Shown: piece by piece, positions 12,908 through 25,991 of the stretch
How the letters are laid out: the number at the start of each line of letters is the position of its first letter
Position numbering within the stretch: the stretch's first letter is position 1
DNA from: Polytrichum commune
Lineage: Eukaryota; Streptophyta; Polytrichopsida; Polytrichales; Polytrichaceae
Length of the DNA: 64,000 nt
NCBI GenBank assembly: GCA_950295325.1
Contig: OX485806.1
Location: forward strand, 47,115,169-47,179,168
Direction of reading: 5' to 3'
Made by a program: the position numbers and the translations under genes
Notes under the pieces: model-generated
Databases searched by the model: none
What the model was told of the DNA's origin: nothing
What the model saw: the letters and a program-made list of their open reading frames with translations, nothing else

Positions 12908-13788
12908 CTCACCCCCACCAAACGGAGTCGATGCCCTCATCGACTATACTCGTAGTCGGCACACCAATTCTCAAGTTGCCATCCTCTATGGTGCGGCATT
13001 GTGTTTACCTTAGGGCGCGACCCCCACAATGCATCTTCAAATTCGGCATAGTCCCAAAGGTGTCGTTCCTAGGTGGTCTGTTAGCGACCTTGGATCTCTC
13101 CTCCAAGGACCTAACCTATACTAGACCCACCTACTTTGGGACTCACTTGGGTTGCCCCTCCTTTGGGGCCTTCCCCGTTAGGCTCCACTAGCCTAACATG
13201 ACACATCTAGGCGAAACCTCAACGCTTCCACTAAGTTGTCTCGGTTGCAACTCCGAGATGGCTTTCCATTGTTAAGCCACGCCTCGATCGCACGGGGGTG
13301 ATGCCAAGTCCCGCCCGACTTGGTTCCCACTTTGCTCTTTCGAGACATGGGTTCATGACTCCCATGCGCCAACTCTCGTTAGCTCGTGGGTAGCACTTTT
13401 ATGAGCACGCGCCATCACCTTGTCCCCGCCCGGACAAACCCACAACTAAGAAGTTTCTTGGTTTTATCCAAGGCCCCTCCAAGCTATGGCCCCCAATTAC
13501 TCGGCTTACCCAACCTAGTTTGGCATGTCTATTCCCCCTCTTCCATTAACCAAGCACGAGTACAAGACTAGGACCTCATCTCATACTTTTCTCTTTTGCA
13601 CCACTAAAGTTTGGACTTTGTTCCCTCAAGCCAAAGAACAAGTTCATGTTGGGGAGTAATTAACCTCAAACCTAAGTGTGCTACTAGCGTCTCTCCCCCA
13701 CTAAAGGAGATTGATGTCCTCATCAATGCATACGCTTCATTTTATTGGAATCCTTAGCCTTAGTTTCTTCAAAGTGCTTCACCAATTC
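11936..13788 (-). mobile_element. Family B LTR element, 3' end (minus)
   Basis: Fossil: 3' LTR 11936-12907 (972 bp), a purine-rich tract on the element strand directly beside it (GGTGGGGGTGAG, 12908-12919), and about 870 bp of 3' untranslated region. The 5' part is gone: the plus-strand element at 13789 replaces it and no continuation is seen beyond 35498. Its outer LTR end lies in the methylase-like gene fragment. Broken, and older than the element at 13789. Confidence 0.88.
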
Positions 13789-14762
13789 TGTCGCGCACCT
13801 CTCCATGAGGAGTGGCCGAAACACCATGGGCACAAGGGGGACCCCGGAGTGACACCCGGGACTTGTGGCGCCGTTGGTGAGATGGCCCAAGTGATCCTAG
13901 TGTGGGTGAGGGCCCCGGGCGTTGGGAACGCCTCCCACCCACGAAGATTAGGAGGCACAAGGGTAAGGCCATGAGTTATGCGTAGCTCATGGCGTGGTGA
14001 TTTTAGAAAGCTCAAGAACACCTCAATCGGAGGTGTGAGCTAGGAGTTATGGCCATTTGAGTGGGGCGCTGTCCCGGGACAGCGCCCTGGTACAGCAGTG
14101 CCTGGGAGTGATTCCCGGGACTGCCAAGGTTCAAACAGGCATAACTTCCTCAAGACTTGCTCAAATGGAGCAAGTGAGGAGTCCATCGACATCTACGTGA
14201 AGCGTAGATGAGGATGGAGTGGTTGGTTGTTATGATCAAACATCATACAGGGAAGTTATGATGGTCTGAAGCTGCTGGGGGGGTTCTAGGCCCAGCAGCT
14301 AAAGGAAAATGTCCACTTGGCCCCAACTCTTGGTAGAGAGACAAGAGGTTGGTTGACGGTGGGGTAGGGGCCCCGCGTGAAGTCCTAGAGGCTTATATGG
14401 GTGAGATGGTGTGGCCTCACCCACCCGAGGCCGAACGGCACGGCCTCCATGGGCATTGGCCCAATGTGAGGCCATTGTTGCCTAGTATGGTTCGGGTTGT
14501 TGTAATGTTGCTCCGGCAACGCGATGATCAACATGGGATTGGACTTCCATGGATGGAAGTCCACATCTAGGAATGGGTTACCGATTAAGGGGTGAGTCCC
14601 GAAAGTAAAGTAGGAGGGTTGGTTCCCTCCTATGAACTAAAATGTGCGGGGTAGGAGGAGCTAACCATTAGCATGGCGGAATGCGAATGGTTAGCACTCG
14701 TAACCTTTGCTAGAAATGAAAATTGGCAAGATTGTCAAGGGGGGCTAGCAAGGGTTGCGACA
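13789..14762 (+). repeat. LTR, family B (5' LTR)
   Basis: 974 bp, followed directly by CTTGGTATCAAAGCAGG, a primer site complementary to initiator-Met tRNA. This is the clearest 5' LTR and primer junction in the window. Confidence 0.93.
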
Positions 14763-15382
14763 CTTGGTATCAAAGCAGGGTTCCAATATTTGAGCTAGCA
14801 CTTTGAGGGAGACATGGCTATCAAACGTGAGGGTTATTATGGTTAGCCCGGGGTTTCCAAAAGGTTGTGAGGCTCAAATTGGAACAAGGATCATGTGCAA
14901 GTGGAGTTTGACCATACCATTGGTTCCAATGACAATGGTGGGCATGAGGGTGGATTTGGTAAGGAAAATGGAGGAGTGCTTTGAAAAGGGCTCCCGCAAC
15001 CTCCAAAAACATTTGGGGCCTAGAATACCGAATGCACCCAAAACCTTGGAGGGCATTAATGTTGGATTGAAATTCCAATTCGAAATGCTTGGAAGGTATT
15101 GATGTTGGAATGAATTTGGTGGAAATGAGGCGTCCGGGACTCTTAAGGCGTATATGCAAGCATTTCACACCCAAATGAATTGTACATCTTAGATGAACGA
15201 GCTTTCTAAGAAATGCATCGTTTTAGGTGGGTTTCAAAAGCGGGTGGTGAATACCAAGTTCAAATTTCCAAAGTTTATTGAGGTTGTGGTGGGGATCATC
15301 AAAATAGCCATGAGCATCAAGGCCGATGACCCCATTAAGCAATTTGGCGGTGCGTTACAACAATGGACGTTGAGGGGAGATA

Positions 15383-16354
15383 TGTCGCAACCCTTGCTAG
15401 GTTCCTTAACAATCTTGCCAATTTTCGTTTCTAGCAAAGGTTACGAGCGCTAACCATTCGCATTCCGCCATGCCAATGGATAGCTCCTCTTACCCCGGAC
15501 CAATAGTTCATAGGAGGGAACCAACCCTCCTACTTTGCTTTCGGGACTCACCCCTTAATCGGTAACCCATTTCCCCAATGTGGACTTCCATCCATGGAAG
15601 TACAATCCTATGTTGATCATCGCGTTGCCGGAGCAACACTACAACAACCCGAAGCATACTAGGCAACTATGGCCTCACAATAGGCCAAAGCCCATGGAGG
15701 CCTTGCCGTTCGGCCTCGGGTGGGTGAGGCCACACCACCTCACCCATATAAGCCTCTAGGACTTCACGCGGGGCCCCTACCCCACCGGCAACCAACCTCT
15801 TGTCTCTCTACCAAGAGTTGGGGCCAAGTGGACACTTTCCCTTAGCCGCTGTGCCTAGAAGCCCCCAGCAGCTTCAGACCATCATAACATCCTTGTATGA
15901 TGTCTCATACTAACAAGCAACCACTCCATCTTCATCTACGCTTCACGTAGATGCCAATGGACGCCTCACTTGCCCCATTCAGGCAAGTATTGACGACGTT
16001 ATGCCTGTTTGAACCTTGGCAGTCCCGGGAATCACTCCCAGGCACTGCTGTAGCAGGGCGCTGTCCCGGGACAGCGCCCCACTCAAATGGCCATAACTCC
16101 TAGCTCACACCTCCGATTGAGGTGTTCTTGAGCTTTCTAGAATCACCACGCCATGAGCTACGCATAGCTCATGGCCTTACCCTTGTGCCTCCTAGTCTTC
16201 GTGGGTGGGAGGCGTTCCCAACGCCCGGGGCCCTCACCCACACTAGGATCACTTGGGCCCTCTCACCAACGGCGCCACAAGTCCCGGGTGTCACTCCGGG
16301 GTCCCCCTTGTGCCCATGGTGTTTCGGGCACTCCTCATGGAGAGGTGCGCGACA
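15383..16354 (-). repeat. LTR, family B (3' LTR)
   Basis: 972 bp. Its central part follows the subtype of the LTR at 11936 rather than that of its own partner at 21458. Confidence 0.92.
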
Positions 16355-19300
16355 CTCACCCCCACCAAACGGAGTCGATGCCCTCATCGACTATACTCGT
16401 AGTCGGCACACCAATTCTCAAGTTGCCATCCTCTATGGTGCGGCATTGTGTTTACCTTAGGGCGCGACCCCCACAATGCATCTTCAAATTTGGCATGGTC
16501 CCAAAGGTGTCGTTCCTAGGTGGTCCGTTAGCGACCTTGGATCTCTCATCCAAGGACCTAACCTATACTAGACCCACCTACTTTGGGACTCACTTGGGTT
16601 GCCCCTCTTTTGGGGCCTCCCCCGTTAGGCTCCACTAGCCTAACATGACACATCTAGGCGAGACCTCAACGCTTCCACTAAGTTGTCTCGGTTGCAACTC
16701 CGAGATGGCTTTCCATTGTTAAGCCACGCCTCGATCGCACGGGGGTGATGCCAAGTCCCGCCCGACTCGGTTCCCACTTTGCTCTTTCGAGACATGGGTT
16801 CATGACTCCCATGCGCCAACTCTCGTTAGCTCGGGGGTAGCACTTTTATGAGCACGCGCCATCACCTTGTCCCCGCCCGGACAAGCCCACAACTAAGAAG
16901 TTTCTTGGTTTTATCCAAGGCCCCTCCAAGCCATGGCCCCCAATTACTCGGCTTACCCAACCTAGTTTGGCATGTCTATTCCCCCTCTTCCATTAACCAA
17001 ACACAAGTACAAGACTAGGACCTCATCTCATACTTTTCTCTTTGCACCACTAAAGTTTGGACTTTATTCCCTCAAGCCAAAGAACAAGTTAATGTTGTGG
17101 AGCAATTAACCTCGAAGCTATGTTTGCTACTAGAGTCTCTCCCCCACTAAAGGAGATTGATGTCCTCATCAATGCCTACGCTTCTTTTTATTGGAATGTC
17201 TAGCCTTAGTTTCTTCAAAGTGCTTCACCAATTCATTGGTGTTGACCATGTCTCTTGCCGCCACCCAAGCGGTTTCTTTCTCATGGTATCCTCACCATTT
17301 CACCAAGTATTCCTTTGTACTTTTTTCTTTCCTTTTCACTTGGGCTTCCTACACTTGAGGATTCCCTCTTACCTCATGTTCCAAATGACGTCCACAAGGT
17401 CGGGAGGTGGCCTAATCACTTGCTTGTGATCGGGCCATAAGGTGTCGTCCTAAAAAGACTTTCGTAATGAGACATGAAATGTCGGATGCACTTTGATCTC
17501 CGGCGGTAATTCCAACTTATATATGTCCTTGACCACTTGTTCCACAATGGGAAACGGAGCTCCAATTTTGGACATGAACTTTGGAGTGAGGCCTTCCGGC
17601 TAAGTGAAGTTGTTGACATTCAACAACGCCTTTTGGCACACCTCATTCTCCACTTCGCGTCTTCCGGCATTGACTTGCACTCCGTAGCACCTTCGGGCTT
17701 TCTCCACCAACAACTTGGTCATCTCCAAGACTTGTTCACGCTTCTTGGCCAAGTCCTCACCATCTTGGTTGAACTCTAGTGTCGAATGTGCCCCCTCGAG
17801 AGCTAGGTTAATAGGTTGGAGCGCATCCACTCCATAAGCCACCACCAAAGACCACCCCTTGGTAGCCAAGTGCGTGGCTACATTGCAATTACACTCCGCT
17901 CGACCCACATAGTCCGCCCAATCTCCTTGGTCCGCACCCACCAAGTTCCTCAAGTATTGCTTCAAGACTGCATTCACACGCTCCGATTTCCCATTCATTT
18001 GGGAATGCGAGGTCGTGCTAAACCTTAGTTTCATTCCGACCTCCTTAGAGAAATGTATTGAAAATGCACTTGTGAACTTTGGATCTTGATCCCAGACAAT
18101 CACTCTTGGCAACCCGTGGTGCCTCAACCATCCTTTGAGAAAAGGCTATGCGGTCTCCAACGCGGTGGCGGTTCCCACAATCGGCACCATGTGTGCCCAC
18201 TTGGCAAACCGCTCTACCATCAACAAGATGGCATCATACCCATGTGACTCCGGCAAACTTGTGATCAAGTCCATGCACATACCATGCCATGGCGCCAACG
18301 GGATAAGCAACGGTTGCAAGAAGCCGCCTTGCTTTTGGTAAGAGGCTCGGTTCACTTGGCACTTTGATTCACGCCTTCACAAAGTGGGCTATATCTTCCT
18401 TCATGCACCGCCAATGGTACCTCTTTGACACCATTCTATGGCGGTTTTTTCTTTCTCCTCTATGGCCGGCAATAGGACTATCATATTCCTCCTTCAAAAC
18501 CGATAGCCTCAACTTGCCTTGTGGCACATATACCCGACTTTGTTTGCACTTGAACAATCCGTCCACGAACTTAACCTCTTTGAGCACCTTGCTCTTGCGA
18601 AGCTCACCTAAAAGCTTTTGTGCTTTGGGGTAGTTAATTTACCCCTCCCGTATCTTGCATCACAAGTTTCGTTTTCCGGCACACATTAGCCACAAGGTTT
18701 GGATGGTTCTCATTGCTTGGAACTCTTCTGGTCTACTTCGCGCATCCGGCACCACATTTCCACGGTCCGGTTTGTGGATCAAATCCACCTTCATAAGCGC
18801 CAAACTATCATGCCTCCGCAATGACTTGGCGTTCACTTATGCTTGTATGTCAAAATACTTTTAGGACACATTGTCCATGTAGACCTTTGCTTTGTGCGAC
18901 CCCATATAATGTCACCACATCTTCAAGCAATGCACTACGGCAAAGAAGTTCTTTGTCATGAGTTGGTTGTCTTCTTTGACAACCATCGAGCTTTATGCTC
19001 CCATATGCAATGGCCATCCATCTTACACATAATCCACCATTGGCAAAGGCACTCACCCCCGTATGCACCTCGAAAGGTTTGTCAAGCTCCGCGAACTTGA
19101 GCACGGGCGGCGAAGAGAACTTGCTCTTAAGCTCCCCAAAGACTTGGTGACAAGGCTAGTCCCACTCTTGGGATAGCCATTTCTTTCACAAGTCGGACAA
19201 CCATCGAGCTTCATGCTCCCATATGCAATGGCCATTTTTTTTTTTAACATTAACATCCGCCAAATAAAGTCCCTCGCCCTCGTATGCACCTCAAAAGGTA

Positions 19301-20499
19301 TGTCAAACTTCGCGAACTTGAGCACGGGCGGCGAAGAGAACTTCATCTTAAGCTCCCCAATGGCTTGGTGGCACGGCTCATCCCACTCTTGGGATAGCCA
19401 TTTCTTGTACAAGCCGGACAAGGTTCGACAACCATGAAGCTTAATGCTCTCATAAGCAATGGTCATCCGTCTTGGATCAACATCCGCCAATGATAAAGTC
19501 CTTCGTCTCCATATGCACCTTAAAATGCTTATGAAAACCCGGAAACTTAACCACATCTTGTGAAGGGAACTTGCTCTTGAGCTTCCCAAAGGCTTGGTGA
19601 CAAGGCTCATCCCACTCTTGGGATAGCCATTTTTTCAACAAATTGACTAAGGTCCTAGCAACCTTAGAAAAACCTCGAATGAAGTGGTGGTAGTAGTTGG
19701 CTAGGCCAACAAATGACCTAAGCCATTTTCTTGAGTCAAGGACCAATTCTCCTTTTGGATGGCCTTGATATTCTTCATGTTTGTCACCAACTTCCTTTGT
19801 CACCACATACCTCTAGAACTCAATATCTTGTTGAGCAAAGTTATTTTCATTTCTTGGCGGTAACTTTTGGGCAACACATTGGTGAATACATCATTGTATC
19901 TCCCCAACATCCCACCAAAGTGGTTTAGGGGAGGCCCATCTATCCTAGCCTCCCCATAAGTTCTATCGAGTTGCTCCAATTGAACCACGACTATTATGTT
20001 GGCCATTTTTCATTTGGTCCATTAAGACCAAATTCAACTTGGGTCCTCCTACCATAGGAGTCCTTATCAATTTGAACTTCATCTCTTTGCCATTATGACA
20101 CATCATAATGCACCGCAAGCACACCGGCTTGCACCTCACATCTCTCATGTGAGTTTCAAAGAAGGTGACCTTTCCAATGACATGCACCTCATTTATTTCA
20201 CATAGAGTGAAATGTTGACAAAAATCTAATGTCCCACATCAAAAGGTTACATGCATCGCCGCCTCCTTTGCTTCATGCGGTTCGCCCTTTGCAAACCGTA
20301 CTTTGGTGGGCTTGCCGGCTCTACCCGTCCGCGAGCCCCAACCCCCTTGTGAGCTTTCGGCTCATGAAAGAGTCCGTTGCCTCTTTGACAACTCATGAGA
20401 CATATCTCCCATTCATTTGAGCCTCAAGGTATACATGACTTGGCCTTGGCTTAAGGCTACTAGCCTTGGCCACAAAGCCACCATCTAATTCTCCGTCCA

Positions 20500-20790
20500 C
20501 CGCAACAATATGTTTTGGCTCGGTCCGCAAAGCCAACTTTTAACATTTCGTTCGGGGGGACGAATTGATTTAGTGCCACAAAAGCAATTTCCAATAATTT
20601 GTCCACAAAACAAACATGTTTTCCCTTGATAGCACAAAGCCACCTTCCCACACTCCGTATGCGGCACGAACATGAATTGCCTTGGTAGGACAAACCCACC
20701 TTCCAACATTCCGTCCGCGGCATGAGTATGATTTGCCTTGGAAGCATAAAGCCACCTTTCAACATTCCGTTAGCGGCACCAACATATTTT
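20500..20790 (-). repeat. 56-bp tandem repeats in the gag-pol region
   Basis: About five units of 56 bp with the recurring phrase GCGGACGGAATGTTG. The same block occurs near 30150-30440 (minus) and in shorter form at 49730-49900 (plus). Because 56 is not a multiple of 3, each unit shifts the reading frame, and all three minus frames read through it. Confidence 0.75.
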
Positions 20791-21457
20791 GCCTAACTAA
20801 AATGAACCAAACAATTTGCACTCATTTCTTTGGGACCAACTTTGGCTAAACCCACTTGTGGTGATGCGCCGCCAAACTTTTCTTCGGGACCATCGGATTC
20901 AATGATCTTGCAAACTTGATGATCCCCACCATGTCCTTAAGAAGCCTTGGGGACTTAAACAAGGCATCCACCACCCGCTTTTAAAACCCCACCTAAAACG
21001 ATGCATTTCTTAGAAAGCTCGTCCGTTTTAGGTGTATCCTTCATTTGTGCGTTTGAATAGCGCACATAGGCCTTAAGAGGCCCCGGGTGCCTCATTAGCA
21101 CCAAGTTCATTTCAACATCCGAACCTTCGAAGCATCTCGAATTGAAATTTCAATCCAACATTAATACCCTCCAAGGTTTTGGGTGCATTCGGTATTCTAG
21201 GTCCCAAATACTATTTGAGGTTTGCGGGAGCCCTTTCAAAGGACACCTCCATTTTCCTCACCGAATCCACCCTCATGCCCACCATTACCATTAAAATCAA
21301 TGGTATGGTCAAACTCCATTTGCACATGATCCTTGTTCGAATTTGAGCCTCACAACCTTTTGGAAACCCCGGGCTCACCATCATAACCCGCATTTTTGAT
21401 ACCCATGTTTCCCTCAAAGTGCGAGCTCAAAACTTGGAACCCTGCTCTGATACCACA

Positions 21458-22429
21458 TGTCGCAACCCTTGCTAGGTTTCTTAACAATCTTGCCAATTTT
21501 CGTTTCTAGCAAAGGTTACGAGCGCTAACCATTCGCATTCCGCCATGCCAATGGATAGCTCCTCTTACCCCGGACCAATAGTTCATAGGAGGGAACCAAC
21601 CCTCCTACTTTGCTTTCGGGACTCACCCCTTAATCGGTAACCCATTTCCCCAATGTGGACTTCCATCCATGGAAGTACAATCCTATGTTGATCATCGCGT
21701 TGCCGGAGCAACACTACAACAACCCGAAGCATACTAGGCAACTATGGCCTCACAATAGGCCAAAGCCCATGGAGGCCTTGCCGTTCGGCCTCGGGTGGGT
21801 GAGGCCACACCACCTCACCCATATAAGCCTCTAGGACTTCACGCGGGGCCCCTACCCCACCGTCAACCAACCTCTTGTCTCTCTACCAAGAGTTGGGGCC
21901 AAGTGGACATTTTCCTTTAGCTGCTGGGCCTAGAACCCCCCAGCAGCTTCAGACCATCATAACTTCCTTGTATGATGTCTGATCATAACAACCAACCACA
22001 CCATCTTCATCTACGCTTCACGTAGATGCCGATGGACTCCTCACTTGCCCCATTCGGGCAAGTGGTGAGGAAGTTATGCCTGTTTGAACCTTTGCAGTCC
22101 CGGGAATCACTCCCAGGCACTGCTGTAGCAGGGCGCTGTCCCGGGACAGCGCCCCACTCAAATGGCCATAACTCCTAGCTCACACCTCCGATTGAGGTGT
22201 TCTTGAGCTTTCTAGAATCACCACGCCATGAGCTACGCATAGCTCATGGCCTTACCCTTGTGCCTCCTAGTCTTCGTGGGTGGGAGGCGTTCCCAACGCC
22301 CGGGGCCCTCACCCACACTAGGATCACTTGGGCCCTCTCACCAACGGCGCCACAAGTCCCGGGTGTCACTCCGGGGTCCCCCTTGTGCCCATGGTGTTTC
22401 GGGCACTCCTCATGGAGAGGTGCGCGACA
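21458..22429 (-). repeat. LTR, family B (5' LTR)
   Basis: 972 bp, preceded on the plus strand by CTGCTCTGATACCA, the reverse complement of an initiator-Met primer site. The right end joins the target duplication AGATA. Confidence 0.92.
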
Positions 22430-23488
22430 AGATAGGTACCGCACCAAATAATACTTGTGCCGCGAACCGAATGTAAGACGATGGCATTTTGCCAAGGCTA
22501 GTAGCCTTAAGCCGAGGCCAAGTCTTTTGTACCTTGAGGCTCAAATGAATGGGAGAAATGTCTCATGTATTGATAAAGAGGCTACCACTTCTTCTTGAGC
22601 CCAAAATTCATAAGGGAGTTGGGGCTTGCCTATTGGTAGAGCGGGCAAGCCCAGCAAGGTGCGGTTTGGAAAAGGCGATCCGCATGAGACAAAGGAGGCC
22701 GCGATGCATGTAACCTTTCAATGTGGGACATTGGATTTTTGTCAAAATTTCACACCAAGTAAAATAGATAAAATGCATGTCATTGTGAAGGCCGCCTTCT
22801 TTGAAACTCACATTATAGATGTGAGGTGCAAGCCGGTGTGCTTGCGGTGCATTATGATGTGTCATAATGGCAAAGAATTGAAGTTCAAATTAACAATGAC
22901 TCCTATGGTAGGAGGACCTAAGTTGAATTTGGTCTTAATGGACCGAATAAAAAAAAAAAAAAAAAAATAAAATAATGGTCGTGGTTCAATTGGAGCAACT
23001 CCAAGGAACGTATGGGGAAGCTAGGAAAGATGGGCCTCCCCCAAACAACATTGGTGTGATGTTGGTGAGATACAAGGATGTATTCACCAATGTGTTGCCC
23101 AAAAAAATTACCGCCAAGGAGTGAAAAATAACTTTGCTCAACGAGAGATTGAATTCTTGAGGTATGTGGTGACAAAGGAAGTTGGTGGACGAACATGAAG
23201 AATGTCAAGGCAATCCAAAAGGACAATTGGCCCTTGATTCAAAAGGGCTTAGGTCATTTGTTGGCCTAGCCAATTAGTACCACAACTTCATTCGAGAGTT
23301 TTCTAAGGTTGCTAGGACTTTATTCAACTTATTGAGGAAAATGGCTATCCCAAGAGTGGGATGGGCATTGTCACCAAGCCTTTGGGGGGCACAAAAACAA
23401 GTTCTCTTCGCCGCCCGTGCTTAAGTTCGCGGACTTTGACAAACCTTTTGAGGTGCATAAGGGGGCGAGTGACTTTAGCATTGGCGGA

Positions 23489-24460
23489 TGTCGCGCACCT
23501 CTCCATGAGGAGTGCCCGAAACACCATGGGCACAAGGGGGACCCCGGAGTGACACCCGGGACTTGTGGCGCCGTTGGTGAGAGGGCCCAAGTGATCCTAG
23601 TGTGGGTGAGGGCCCCGGGCGTTGGGAACGCCTCCCACCCACGAAGACTAGGAGGCACAAGGGTAAGGCCATGAGCTATGCGTAGCTCATGGCGTGGTGA
23701 TTCTAGAAAGCTCAAGAACACCTCAATCGGAGGTGTGAGCTAGGAGTTATGGCCATTTGAGTGGGGCGCTGTCCCGGGACAGCGCCCTGCTACAGCAGTG
23801 CCTGGGAGTGATTCCCGGGACTGCAAAGGTTCAAACAGGCATAACTTCCTCACCACTTGCCCGAATGGGGCAAGTGAGGAGTCCATCGGCATCTACGTGA
23901 AGCGTAGATGAAGATGGTGTGGTTGGTTGTTATGATCAGACATCATACAAGGAAGTTATGATGGTCTGAAGCTGCTGGGGGGTTCTAGGCCCAGCAGCTA
24001 AAGGAAAATGTCCACTTGGCCCCAACTCTTGGTAGAGAGACAAGAGGTTGGTTGACGGTGGGGTAGGGGCCCCGCGTGAAGTCCTAGAGGCTTATATGGG
24101 TGAGGTGGTGTGGCCTCACCCACCCGAGGCCGAACGGCAAGGCCTCCATGGGCTTTGGCCTATTGTGAGGCCATAGTTGCCTAGTATGCTTCGGGTTGTT
24201 GTAGTGTTGCTCCGGCAACACGATGATCAACATAGGATTGGACTTCCATGGATGGAAGTCCACATTGGGGAAATGGGTTACCGATTAAGGGGTGAGTCCC
24301 GAAAGCAAAGTAGGAGGGTTGGTTCCCTCCTATGAACTATTGGTCCGGGGTAAGAGGAGCTATCCATTAGCATGGCGGAATGCGAATGGTTAGCGCTCGT
24401 AACTTTTGCTAGAAACGAAAATTGGCAAGAGTGTTAAGGGACCTAGCAAGGGTTGCGACA
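23489..24460 (+). mobile_element. Solo LTR, family B, target duplication GCGGA
   Basis: A single 972-bp LTR with identical 5-bp flanks GCGGA (23484-23488 and 24461-24465), inserted in the RNase H region of the element at 13789. It fits LTR-LTR recombination of a former full element. It contains seven hairpins, listed under the hairpin finding. Confidence 0.95.
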
Positions 24461-25018
24461 GCGGATGTTGAGGCAAAATGGATGGCCATTGCATATAAGA
24501 GCATGAAGCTCGATGGTTGTCCGACCTTGTCCAACTTATGCAAGACATGGCTATCCCAAAAGTGGGATGAGCCTTGCCACCAAGTCTTTAAGGAGCTTAA
24601 GACCAAGTTCTCTTCGCCGCCCGTGCTTAAGTTCGCGGACTTTAACAAACCTTTTGAGGTGCATATAGGGGCGAGTAATTTTACCATTGGCGGATGTTGA
24701 TCCGAGATGGATGCCCATTGCATATGAGAGCGTTAAGCTTGATGGTTATCCGACCTTATCCGACTTGTGGAAGAATTGGTGATCCCAAGAGTGGGAGGCG
24801 CCTTGCCACCAAGTCTTTGGGGAGCTTGAGAGCAAGTTCTTTTAGACGCCCGTGCTCAAGTTCGCGGAGCTTGACAAGCCTTTTGAGGTGCATACGGGGG
24901 TGAATGACTTTGCCAATGGCGGATTGTTGATTTAAGATGGATGGCCATTGCATATGGGAGCATGAAGCTCGATGGTTGTCAAAGAAGACAACCAACTCAT
25001 GACAAAGAACTTCTTTGT

Positions 25019-25991
25019 TGTCGCAACCCTTGCTAGGTCCCTTAACAATCTTGCCAATTTTCGTTTCTAGCAAAAGTTACGAGCGCTAACCATTCGCATT
25101 CCGCCATGCTAATGGATAGCTCCTCTTACCCCGGACCAATAGTTCATAGGAGGGAACCAACCCTCCTACTTTGCTTTCGGGACTCACCCCTTAATTGGTA
25201 GCCCATTTCCCCAATGTGGACTTCCATCCATGGAAGTCCAATCCTATGTTGATCATCGCGTTGCCGGAGCAACACTACAACAACCCGAAGCATACTAGGC
25301 AACTATGGCCTCACAATAGGCCAAAGCCCATGGAGGCCTTGCCGTTCGGCCTCGGGTGGGTGAGGCCACACCACCTCACCCATATAAGCCTCTAGGACTC
25401 TACACGGAGCCCCTACCCCACCGCCAACCAACCTCTTGTCTCTCTACCAAGAGTTGGGGCCAAGTGGACATTTTCCCTTAGCTGCTGGGCCTAGAACCCC
25501 CCCAGCAGCTTCAGACCATCATAACTTCCTTGTATGATGTCTGATCATAACAACCAACCACTCCATCCTCATCTACGCTTCACGTAGATGCCGATGGACT
25601 CCTCGCTTGCCCCATTCGGGCAAGTCTTGAGGAAGTTATGCGTGTTTGAACCTTGGCAGTCCCGGGAATCACTCCCAGGCACTGCTGTACCAGGGCGCTG
25701 TCCCGGGACAGCGCCCCACTCAAATGGCCATAACTCCTAGCTCACACCTCCGATTGAGGTGTTCTTGAGCTTTCTAGAATCACCACGCCATGAGCTACGC
25801 ATAGCTCATGGCCTTACCCTTGTGCCTCCTAGTCTTCGTGGGTGGGAGGCGTTCCCAACGCCCGGGGCCCTCACCCACACTAGGATCACTTGGGCCCTCT
25901 CACCAACGGCGCCACAAGTCCCGGGTGTCACTCCGGGGTCCCCCTTGTGCCCATGGTGTTTCGGGCACTCCTCATGGAGAGGTGCGCGACA
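25019..25991 (-). repeat. LTR, family B (3' LTR)
   Basis: 973 bp, nearly identical to its partner at 31093-32065. Confidence 0.93.

Larger units (their letters stand above)
15383..22429 (-). mobile_element. Complete-length family B element, target duplication AGATA
   Basis: Fossil, 7,047 bp, bounded by the 5-bp duplication AGATA (15378-15382 and 22430-22434). 3' LTR 15383-16354, polypurine tract beside it, 3' untranslated region, chromodomain traces and integrase C-terminus about 17200-17620, integrase core 17600-18127 (VIVWDQDPKF motif), zinc-binding part about 18146-18590, RNase H/RT-region repeats 18950-19640, RT-start and protease-region fragments 19800-20330, 56-bp repeat block about 20500-20790, gag region about 20990-21417, primer site 21441-21455, 5' LTR 21458-22429. 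Ends and layout look whole; the coding region is broken with more than ten disruptions. The LTRs agree closely in their outer parts but differ in blocks in the middle. Confidence 0.93.

Noticed and set aside
16171-16638. 155-codon ORF (MALPLCLLVFVGG...) repeated nearly unchanged at about 12724, 25808, 34364 and 52512
   Set aside because: It runs from the LTR across the LTR/internal boundary into the 3' untranslated region, in step with the repeat copies. It stays similar only because the copies are recent. No domain or coding bias.
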